64,000 nucleotides of DNA, from positions 62,001 to 126,000 of the forward strand of contig JACNKN010000066.1 of NCBI GenBank assembly GCA_014382015.1. The letters run 5' to 3'. The DNA comes from Fidelibacterota bacterium (GTDB taxonomy: Bacteria > Fidelibacterota > Marinisomatia > Marinisomatales > TCS55). The translations under genes were made by a program, and so were the position numbers. This document shows positions 29,158 through 36,566 of this stretch, piece after piece. Under the pieces are notes generated by a model that saw only the letters and a list, made by a program, of their open reading frames with translations, did no database searches and was not told the origin of the DNA. Each line of letters opens with the position of its first letter. The stretch's first letter is position 1.

Positions 29158-29254
29158 AACCCCTATTGTCCCCCTATTACAGGGGGATTCAAAGGATACG
29201 TCAACCGTTTGAATCTCTATATAATCTCTCCTGTCATAGAGAATTCCTACCCAC
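29158..29254. repeat. Right structured repeat flanking the DUF559 gene
   Basis: The first 57 bp are nearly identical to the copy at 28641-28697 (two substitutions). The sequence then diverges but keeps the third hairpin with different bases: TCTC-TCCTGTCATA-GAGA here against CCCC-TGTCATA-GGGG on the left. The CTGTCATAG core is the same. The terminal ACAAAGGGG end of the left copy is missing. Confidence 0.8.
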
Positions 29255-29314
29255 CGCCTTTTTTATTTCAATTGTAACAGGCGGGAAAGAAGCGGCTATA
29301 AATTGGGGATTCAT

Positions 29315-30259
29315 GTGAAAACCTTAGGAAATTTCAACCGATCCATTATTGGAATAATATTACTTTCGCTTTTTGCAGGATGTTCAAAACAACCAGAGAT
29401 TAGCCCTTATGTTATTGTATTAGGGATTGCTCAAGATGGGGGGGTCCCCCATGCAGGATGCCAAAAGAATTGCTGTATCAATCGCTGGGGTGACCCAAAT
29501 GAAAAGGTTATGGTTGTCTCTTTGGGGATTGTGGACCCCAATTCAAATGAAACTTGGATAATTGAGGCAACACCCGATTTTCCCAAACAGATGGAAATTC
29601 TTACGGGAAACGACATTGACAAACTTAAAGGGATTTTTCTAACCCATGCCCATATTGGCCACTATACTGGGTTGATACACTTGGGTCGAGAAGTAATGGG
29701 TACCAAATCTATTCCAGTTTATTCTATGCCAAAAATGACAAAATATTTAAAGGCCAATGGGCCATGGCGTCAGTTAGTAGAATTAGAAAATATAAAAATT
29801 GAACCAATGAAAAACAATCGGACAGTCAAGCTAAATGATCGATTATCTATAACACCTTTTATTGTTCCTCATCGTGATGAGTACTCCGAGACAGTTGGAT
29901 ATAAAATCGATGGTCCTAATTTATCACTCATTTTTATTCCGGATATTGACAAATGGGAAAAATGGGATAAAAATATTTTAGATATAGTAAAGAAGAACGA
30001 CTACGCCCTTTTAGATGGATCTTTTTATAACAATGCTGAACTGCCCCATCGAGATTTATCTGAAATTCCCCACCCATTTATAATTGAAAGCATGACCAAA
30101 TTCAAAACACTCTCAACAAATGATAAAGCTAAAATCCATTTTATACATTTGAACCATACAAATCCAGCTCTGATAGAAAATTCTAATGAAACAGTTCAAT
30201 TAAAACAGAATGGATTTCAAGTGACAAGTCTAAAACAAGTATTTCTACTTTCAGATTAA
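29315..30259 (+). CDS. PqqB-like metallo-beta-lactamase-fold lipoprotein
   Basis: A 314-residue MBL-fold protein. Lipobox SLFAGC. VLGIAQDGGVPHAGCQKNCC carries a Cys cluster (GC-x3-CC) that recalls the structural zinc site of PqqB. LTHAHIGHYTGLIH is the HxHxxH-like metal motif in PqqB form, VPHRDEY and FIPDIDKWEKW follow, and HFIHLNHTNP lies near the C terminus. No other PQQ genes are present, so a PQQ role is unlikely. It is more probably an exported hydrolase of unknown substrate. GTG 29315 is chosen: GGGGAT lies five bases upstream and the signal is clean. An in-frame TTG at 29303 is the alternative. Confidence 0.82.
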   Translation: MKTLGNFNRSIIGIILLSLFAGCSKQPEISPYVIVLGIAQDGGVPHAGCQKNCCINRWGDPNEKVMVVSLGIVDPNSNETWIIEATPDFPKQMEILTGNDIDKLKGIFLTHAHIGHYTGLIHLGREVMGTKSIPVYSMPKMTKYLKANGPWRQLVELENIKIEPMKNNRTVKLNDRLSITPFIVPHRDEYSETVGYKIDGPNLSLIFIPDIDKWEKWDKNILDIVKKNDYALLDGSFYNNAELPHRDLSEIPHPFIIESMTKFKTLSTNDKAKIHFIHLNHTNPALIENSNETVQLKQNGFQVTSLKQVFLLSD

Positions 30260-31602
30260 CGCATTAATAGGCCTACTTCTTTTTCATTAAGTCCTCGACG
30301 AAGAACAGCAAATATCCCCGGGTCCTTTTCTAATGGAAAAGCAGCTCGCCCGCCACCGCCGTGAACCACATTTACCTTTTCACCTTTTTCATTTTGTAAT
30401 TCTGAGACATGTACAGACTCTTTCCCTTCCGGATAAAACAATTCAATATCTGTACCTACCTCTAATCGATTTTTAACATCAAACCAAAGTCGACCCGTAG
30501 ATTGTTCCCATTGGCAATTCATCCCCAGTGCTTTATGGGATCTCTCCAAGGAACGATTGTCATGATAATTTTCTCCATATTCTTTAGGATTCCTTGCATA
30601 AAACCCCGTAGTGTATCCCCGGTTAGACAGTGCAGTTAAATCATTCAAATTGTTTAAATCAAATGGTTTTCCTTCAACCATATCATCTATAGCCTTTCGA
30701 TATGAACGCGTGACCATTGCAGCATAATATTCTGATTTCGTTCTACCCTCTATTTTAAAACTCATGACGCCTGTATCTCGAATATCTTCTAAAAGTTCCA
30801 CAGCACATAGATCTTTAGCATTAAATAAATAGGTGCCATTTTCATCTTCTTCCATGGGATATTCTTCCCCGGTTCGTTCCTTCTCTTCAACAAAAAACCC
30901 GTCGCCTGGAGAGGCATATTGCCCATTTGACGATATGGAATCCTGGTTTTTTTCTGACGCTACCAAAGATTCACCTTTTTGTTTTAAATCATATTCCCAC
31001 CGGCAGGAATTCGTGCAGGTTCCTTGGTTTGCATCCCGATGATTCATATAATTACTAATTAAACAACGCCCGGAATAAGCAATACAAATGGCACCATGGA
31101 CAAAGCATTCCAACTCTATTCCTGCAACTTTCTCATGAATTTCAGAAATTTCTTTTAGGCGAAGTTCCCGAGATAAAATAATTCGTTTAACCCCTAAATC
31201 TTTCCAAAAATCAACTGTTGTCCAGTTTGTAGCATTGGCTTGAGTGGACAAATGAACCGGTATGTGTGGAACCCGTTTTATTGCTTGATGAATCAAGCCC
31301 GGATCTGCCATAATTAAACCATCCGGTTTCCATTCTGCGATTTTTTCCAACTCACGAATAAATCCATCTACTTTTGTATTATGGGCATAAATATTTAAAG
31401 TAAGATATACTTTCTTTCCAAGCGCATGGGCGTATTGAATTCCCTCAATGAGACTTTCTTCTCTAAAATCATTCTCACGGGTTCGTAAGGAAAATCGCGG
31501 AACGCCTGCGTAAACGGCATCGGCACCATAGGCAAATGCATATTTTAATTTTGTCAGATTACCGGCGGGTGAAAGTAACTCAGGTCTTATTCCCTTTTTC
31601 AT
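30256..31602 (-). CDS. trhP: U32-family protein, tRNA uridine hydroxylation type (TrhP/YegQ-like)
   Basis: A 448-residue U32 protein. ELLSPAGNLTKLKYAFAYGADAVYAG at the N terminus, then VHGAICIAYSGRCLISNYM, NQGTCTNSCRWEY with the conserved cysteines that bind an iron-sulfur cluster in this family, and DLCAVELLEDIRDTGVMSFKIEGR. E. coli TrhP (YegQ) acts in prephenate-dependent 5-hydroxyuridine formation at tRNA position 34. RlhA, acting on 23S rRNA, is the main alternative. The C-terminal U32 domain is present. It converges on the PqqB-like gene with a 4 bp stop overlap. Confidence 0.85.
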   Translation of the reverse strand: MKKGIRPELLSPAGNLTKLKYAFAYGADAVYAGVPRFSLRTRENDFREESLIEGIQYAHALGKKVYLTLNIYAHNTKVDGFIRELEKIAEWKPDGLIMADPGLIHQAIKRVPHIPVHLSTQANATNWTTVDFWKDLGVKRIILSRELRLKEISEIHEKVAGIELECFVHGAICIAYSGRCLISNYMNHRDANQGTCTNSCRWEYDLKQKGESLVASEKNQDSISSNGQYASPGDGFFVEEKERTGEEYPMEEDENGTYLFNAKDLCAVELLEDIRDTGVMSFKIEGRTKSEYYAAMVTRSYRKAIDDMVEGKPFDLNNLNDLTALSNRGYTTGFYARNPKEYGENYHDNRSLERSHKALGMNCQWEQSTGRLWFDVKNRLEVGTDIELFYPEGKESVHVSELQNEKGEKVNVVHGGGGRAAFPLEKDPGIFAVLRRGLNEKEVGLLMR

Positions 31603-31639
31603 AGTCTGGAAATTATAAAAGAAATGGTGTATTTAAGAT

Positions 31640-33943
31640 TTAAACCTGCCCTTCCATAGATTTCTCAAGCCGGCGAGCTTCATTCATAAATTCGCTGGCC
31701 GTTAGTTCTTTTAAGAAAACCAATCCATGGGTAGCCCTCAAGCGGGGATGATCATTTTGATACCAAAAATCTTTTCCCAATACCATTTCCATTTCTTGAT
31801 GCTGTTCTACCCATATTTTCTGGGTTAAATCACAAAAGGGTCCATCCAATTTGTAACTTGGGAAACTGGCATTTTTCTGGCTTAAGTAACAGTTTAAAAA
31901 TGTATCCCTAAGCATGGCCATTGAGTTGATAGAAACAGGGACAATAATATCTGCTTCTGCAGGGTCGAATCGATACCATACATTTCTATATCCCCATATC
32001 TTCAACTTGGATAAATCGGTTTCTTTTCCCCATTGCCGCACAGCTTCTGCGATTGCTTGAAGTACTTTATAATGGGTGTCCGGACCGCTCCCTTCCGGAT
32101 CAAGGGCCAATGAAATCACCGTTGGTTCTAGTTCCCGCAATAAATTTAATATGGGTTCTACATCCCGTTTTTGTTCCGGTTCCTCAGTGAAAATATCACC
32201 TGAATAAAACCCTAATCGTAAATGCCGCACATCTTTAACTTGAACCCCATAATGCGCCCACACCAGTTCTTCTTCAAATTCGCGAATCATTCCCTTCAAC
32301 TTTTGTATTTCAGGTATGTTTTTCTCTCCATCATAACACCTATCTAAATATGTTAAGATATCTTCAATTTTATGATTGAGTTCTGTTTTATTTTTAATCC
32401 CATAGATGTCTGTCAGCGCACGGACAACGCGATGACTGAGTCCTCTCGATTTCCCTTCTAAATTATTCGCTGCAATCCGATCCAGGTAATGATAAACATC
32501 TTTATCCATTTTTAATGCGAACCCCGTATCAAAAAAGTCGGGATATTCAATCATTTGGATTCTGTTATTTTTAATGAATGATTTCGTTTGAAGGATGACT
32601 TCTCTAATATATGCATTTGTTACGGATGTAAATCCAGATGTCATATTTGCGAAATAATGTTTATTCTTGGGAGAACGAATTAAATGAATAATGTATGGCA
32701 AAAACCCCAACATAATATCATCATGGTGCGGCCCTGTGTGGAGAAAGGTTTCATTCTCTATAACCGTTAATCCTTTTTCAATTTTTTGTTTAAAATCATC
32801 GATAACATTTTGAAGCGTATTTTTATCTAACCCGGGAATATTAAATCCATTCGCAGAAATATCAGGAACACGCAGACGAGGTCCAAATGTATTTAACTTT
32901 TGGGCTGTTTGAAGAAACAAGCGCTGGGTCTTTTCATTAGACCAATCTTCATCATTATATACTCGGGAAATAGAATCACTCAATTGACTGGCAGCCCCCC
33001 GTGTTAAATAAAATCGACTGCCTTTTAATCGATGAAGTACTGTGGCAGGATATTGGTTATCAGGTTCACATTCTAATGATGATTTAATAATTTTTGCTTT
33101 GGCTGCCCCTGCTGCAATGATGATTGCGGTCGCATCCTTGTTGGCGGTAATAGTGGATAGCCCAATCGTAATGACCAATCGATTTTTCGAAATCTCAATA
33201 CCCCCCAAATCGGTGGCTGCGGCAGCTTGAGTTTCAAAATTAGTCCCCATTAATCTTGTAGTAGAATTATGGTCCGAACCTCGCACATTAAAGGCAATAT
33301 GTCCATCGGGACCTACGCCTCCCAGGAAAAACCCAATGCCGCCTTTATCTTCTATATTGTTTTCATAGTCAGAACACCATTGATCAACCATATAGATCGT
33401 TTGTTGTTGATCTTCTTCTTCTTTTGATTCCGGAGCTCGAAACCGAAGGGATAAATCAACGCGGGATTCGGGAAATATTTTATCCAGTGGCTGGCTGTTT
33501 TCCGTTGGAATTTCATCACAATTAATAAATAAACCCCTATCATAATTCAGCCCGAAGCCCTTTATATAATATTCCTGCACATAGTTATAAAAACTATTAT
33601 GCTGTTTTGGAGAAATAGGATAAAATTCATCAATTTGAACAAAATGAATGCCATTTAACTCAGGTTTTTTTTGAATAGTTAAACCATTATCTTTTCTGAT
33701 TTTTTCTAATTTTTCATCATCCCAGTTATGAATGAAATGGTTGGTCCATTTAATAAAATGTTCAGGTGTTTTACCTGTAGGCAGACTAATAACTCCCTCG
33801 GGATTATCATTCACCCATTCTAAAAACCGAAGTGATGTTAACAATCCTAATTGTGGAAAATTATCAACAACGATATATGGGACTATTGTAGTCGGTGAAG
33901 ATGTTACACTTCGCTTCAATAAAGTAGATTCAACGGCTGACAT
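31640..33943 (-). CDS. nagB: Two-domain glucosamine-6-phosphate deaminase (NagB + PIG-L-like domain)
   Basis: A 767-residue protein. Residues about 1-340 are the NagB isomerase/deaminase domain: VISLPTGKTPEHF, HFVQIDEFYPI, GGIGFFLGGVGPDGHIAFN and GAAKAKIIKS. From about 385 a LmbE/PIG-L deacetylase-like domain begins (LHTGPHHDDIMLGFLP, with HxDD keeping the zinc His and Asp). This fusion is typical of Bacteroidetes NagB. It converts GlcN-6-P to fructose-6-P and ammonia, the exit from amino-sugar salvage. Whether the second domain removes an N-acetyl group first is not established. Its start overlaps the symporter stop by 14 bp. Confidence 0.9.
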   Translation of the reverse strand: MSAVESTLLKRSVTSSPTTIVPYIVVDNFPQLGLLTSLRFLEWVNDNPEGVISLPTGKTPEHFIKWTNHFIHNWDDEKLEKIRKDNGLTIQKKPELNGIHFVQIDEFYPISPKQHNSFYNYVQEYYIKGFGLNYDRGLFINCDEIPTENSQPLDKIFPESRVDLSLRFRAPESKEEEDQQQTIYMVDQWCSDYENNIEDKGGIGFFLGGVGPDGHIAFNVRGSDHNSTTRLMGTNFETQAAAATDLGGIEISKNRLVITIGLSTITANKDATAIIIAAGAAKAKIIKSSLECEPDNQYPATVLHRLKGSRFYLTRGAASQLSDSISRVYNDEDWSNEKTQRLFLQTAQKLNTFGPRLRVPDISANGFNIPGLDKNTLQNVIDDFKQKIEKGLTVIENETFLHTGPHHDDIMLGFLPYIIHLIRSPKNKHYFANMTSGFTSVTNAYIREVILQTKSFIKNNRIQMIEYPDFFDTGFALKMDKDVYHYLDRIAANNLEGKSRGLSHRVVRALTDIYGIKNKTELNHKIEDILTYLDRCYDGEKNIPEIQKLKGMIREFEEELVWAHYGVQVKDVRHLRLGFYSGDIFTEEPEQKRDVEPILNLLRELEPTVISLALDPEGSGPDTHYKVLQAIAEAVRQWGKETDLSKLKIWGYRNVWYRFDPAEADIIVPVSINSMAMLRDTFLNCYLSQKNASFPSYKLDGPFCDLTQKIWVEQHQEMEMVLGKDFWYQNDHPRLRATHGLVFLKELTASEFMNEARRLEKSMEGQV

Positions 33944-35339
33944 CTGGTCTCAATATCTCCAATATTTTTTCTGTTATAAATACAATAATCAAATTAAAAG
34001 AAACGGAAATACCGATAAACCACGTCCATGCAATACCATATTCTTTTAGAAGAAATACTATCCCCAAACTGGCAATAAGCCCCATAATTAGACTTGATGA
34101 ACGAAATATTTTCTTCATACGGCTGAGAAGAAATAAGCCCAGTAAACCACCATAAGTAAACGAGGCAATTTGCAATCCAACAATGACAATGGCAGAATCA
34201 CTTTCATCAAATAAAAGTGCAATGGCAATTAAAATCACTCCCCAAATCAAACTGACCCATTGTGATTTTTTAATGGTTTGACCGCCACCCAACCAATCTG
34301 TAACTGTAGAAGAAGCTAAGGAATTAATGGAAGAACTCAGTGTGGACATGGCAGCGGAAAGAACACCCGCTAATAATATACCTTTCAATCCAATCGGTAG
34401 ATAGTTTACGATAAAAGAAGTGAATTCACGATCCCGTTCTATCTGTACACCGCCCATTAAAAGATAGATCAGCGACCCTGCCATTAAGAATACACTAAAC
34501 TGTAGAAATACAAATAATCCACTGCCAATCATGGCCTTACGTGCAGCCGTTAAATTCTGAGTTCCTAAAACACGCTGAACCATCATATGATCCACGCCAT
34601 GAGAAGAGAATGAAAGTAATGCACCACCTGCAATTGCGCTGATAAAATAATAAGGATCTTTAATTAAGTTGCCGTTCCAATTAAAAATAGCCAATTTACC
34701 TTCACCCTTTAAAGTTGATAACGCCTCAAATAAAGATTGATCCAAAAGGTTTATTACAATAATTATGGATGCAATTCCGCCAAATAAATAAAGAATGAAT
34801 TGAATACTATCCACCCATACAACAGTTCGAATTCCACCATAAAGTGTATAAATAAGTGTAACAACGCCAATCATAATGACGGCCATTGGCAAGGACCATC
34901 CCGTGATAACTTGTACCACAACTGCCGTGGCCAAAAATCGCACACCATCAGCTAGTATGCGCGTGATTAAAAATACACCTGAAGCTACTTTTTGTATATC
35001 CGGGCCAAATTTTTGTCCAATAATTTCATAGATTGATGTGATTCCTGATTTGAAATATTGGGGCAATAAAATTAGACTCACTATAATTCGACCCAAGATA
35101 TAGCCTATGGCGAGTTGAAGGAAAAACCAGTCACCTCTGTATGCTAACCCTGGGACACTGATAAAGGTAAGAACTGAAGTTTCCGTTGCCACAATAGAAA
35201 GCATGGCTACGGGCCAGGGCAGATTCCTGCCACCTAAAAAGTAATCTGCCGATGATTTGTTATATCGACTCTGCCAGATACCGTAGAGTGAAAAGCCCGC
35301 CAAGAAAATGAATATAATTGTTAAGTCAACCCAATGCAT
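33930..35339 (-). CDS. Sodium:solute symporter, probable amino-sugar or sialic-acid-type
   Basis: A 469-residue SSS transporter with about 13 membrane segments. SADYFLGGRNLPWPVAMLSIVATETS and YTLYGGIRTVVWVDSIQF are the family signatures, and VDHMMVQRVLGTQN is the typical loop. It is translationally coupled to nagB (14 bp overlap) and follows DUF1460 by 4 bp, which suggests uptake of an amino sugar or muropeptide fragment. It is distinct from the symporter at 9585. Substrate inferred only from context. Confidence 0.88.
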   Translation of the reverse strand: MHWVDLTIIFIFLAGFSLYGIWQSRYNKSSADYFLGGRNLPWPVAMLSIVATETSVLTFISVPGLAYRGDWFFLQLAIGYILGRIIVSLILLPQYFKSGITSIYEIIGQKFGPDIQKVASGVFLITRILADGVRFLATAVVVQVITGWSLPMAVIMIGVVTLIYTLYGGIRTVVWVDSIQFILYLFGGIASIIIVINLLDQSLFEALSTLKGEGKLAIFNWNGNLIKDPYYFISAIAGGALLSFSSHGVDHMMVQRVLGTQNLTAARKAMIGSGLFVFLQFSVFLMAGSLIYLLMGGVQIERDREFTSFIVNYLPIGLKGILLAGVLSAAMSTLSSSINSLASSTVTDWLGGGQTIKKSQWVSLIWGVILIAIALLFDESDSAIVIVGLQIASFTYGGLLGLFLLSRMKKIFRSSSLIMGLIASLGIVFLLKEYGIAWTWFIGISVSFNLIIVFITEKILEILRPDVSR

Positions 35340-35343
35340 AAAC

Positions 35344-36186
35344 CTACGCCTTCATTGGATGAAATGAATAAAATAATACACCATCGAACAAGGGTCCATT
35401 TTCTCTAAAATAATAATCCATAAAATCCATATTAACTGTTTTTTCATATTCAGACGAAGCATGAATAATATTTTTTTGATCAATAATCATCCCTTCGTGT
35501 GCCACGACTAATCCCATTTTAAAATAGGATTTTTTGACAAATGCAACTCCCGCAACATGGGGTAATTTTTGAAGGATTTCCTGAGTGATATTTTTACTGG
35601 GAATAAATTGAATTGACGTTGTTTTCTCCCATCCAAGATCGAGAAACTCTTTTCCATCTTCCTTTCGGTTCAATATAATTTCAACAGATTCCAGTTCTTC
35701 AACGCCAATCAACTCGTTCGTAATATTAACCGTAGAAGGATTTTCTTGAATCCGATCTGATGTATAATGCCACCTTGTTTTATAAGAAGGATTCTCATCC
35801 TTATAATGTATGGTAATCATGGATTCTTTTGCTTCATCCCATGATCTGCTTTGAGAAAAGGCCAGGCTTGTGAGAATGTGGGCCGTACAATCAGAAACAT
35901 CCAGGCGAATGATTGGATCAGGATCTGGTGCGACTTCTTCACCCAATTTAAAAATTTCATATGGCTTTCCCACTTGCCAAAATGCAAATGCTTTGAGTCT
36001 ATCATGAAAATCTGGATACTTTTTGTGGAATTTTGGTAAAATCTTGGTGATTTGATCTTGAGATAAGGTCCAAGGTTTTGGCAATGTGTTTACCCAATCG
36101 TTTGGTTTGCTACAACCCATAGAAAGGAATAAGGAAGAAGGAATAAGGAAGAAAACGATAAACTGATGAATAAATCTATTTTTCAT
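35344..36186 (-). CDS. DUF1460 N-acetylmuramoyl-L-alanine amidase-like lipoprotein
   Basis: A 280-residue lipoprotein with lipobox FLSMGC. The NlpC/P60-like active site shows the Cys in LDVSDCTAHILT and the His in VVAHEGMII, with FAFWQVGKPYEIFKLGE near the N terminus and IIHASSEYEKTVN near the C terminus, as in DUF1460. Structures in the family suggest cleavage of MurNAc-L-Ala or related peptide bonds. It begins inside the stop of the read-through four-helix gene (ATGA), and the symporter follows 4 bp later. Periplasmic role in releasing sugars from muropeptides is likely. Confidence 0.87.
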   Translation of the reverse strand: MKNRFIHQFIVFFLIPSSLFLSMGCSKPNDWVNTLPKPWTLSQDQITKILPKFHKKYPDFHDRLKAFAFWQVGKPYEIFKLGEEVAPDPDPIIRLDVSDCTAHILTSLAFSQSRSWDEAKESMITIHYKDENPSYKTRWHYTSDRIQENPSTVNITNELIGVEELESVEIILNRKEDGKEFLDLGWEKTTSIQFIPSKNITQEILQKLPHVAGVAFVKKSYFKMGLVVAHEGMIIDQKNIIHASSEYEKTVNMDFMDYYFRENGPLFDGVLFYSFHPMKA

Positions 36187-36536
36187 TTTTTCTCGCCGTA
36201 ATCCTCATTTTTAGCTAAAATCTTGGTAATTTCGTTTCCTTCATCCATTAGGGGTTTAACTTTATCTTCTTCCAGTCATTTATCCGCAATAATAAATTCC
36301 ATCCACAATACAGATTCGTCAGCTTCCTCCAGTGAAATCCTGATTTTTGCTATAAATGTTTTATGGGATTGAGCCAATTGGGACGCACGGTAATTTGCAG
36401 CAACTGGAGTACTGCTTCTTATCAATTGCCCTCCAAAATGACGACCTTCGTAAGAATTTGGAAGTGCTTTAGATAACTTGATACAACGTAAGGCAAATTT
36501 CCACGTCCTTTTTTTCATATCATCTTTTTTCCCCAT
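36183..36536 (-). pseudogene. Four-helix-bundle (23S rRNA IVS-type) protein, interrupted by in-frame TGA
   Basis: The frame from ATG 36536 encodes a typical four-helix-bundle protein: KFALRCIKLSKALPNS, LIRSSTPVAANYRASQLA and ISLEEADESVLWMEFIIADK. It meets TGA at 36278-36276. The same frame continues with the expected last helix (LEEDKVKPLMDEGNEITKIL) to a TGA at 36183, where it would overlap the next start as ATGA. So the full gene was about 117 residues and now carries a premature stop after residue 86. No SECIS-like hairpin follows and the family has no Cys there, so a nonsense mutation or sequence error is preferred to selenocysteine. The truncated protein keeps three helices. Confidence 0.75.
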
Positions 36537-36566
36537 GAAAAGTCCCTATGCCTTCTTCCTTCTCAA

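Noticed and set aside
28641-29254. CRISPR array
   Set aside because: There are only two copies 517 bp apart with a gene between them. No regular short spacers and no cas genes are seen in the window.
29315-30259. True PQQ biosynthesis gene pqqB
   Set aside because: It has a lipoprotein signal and no pqqA/C/D/E genes nearby.
36276-36278. Second selenocysteine codon in the four-helix-bundle gene
   Set aside because: The family has no conserved Cys at this position, and no SECIS-like hairpin follows the TGA.
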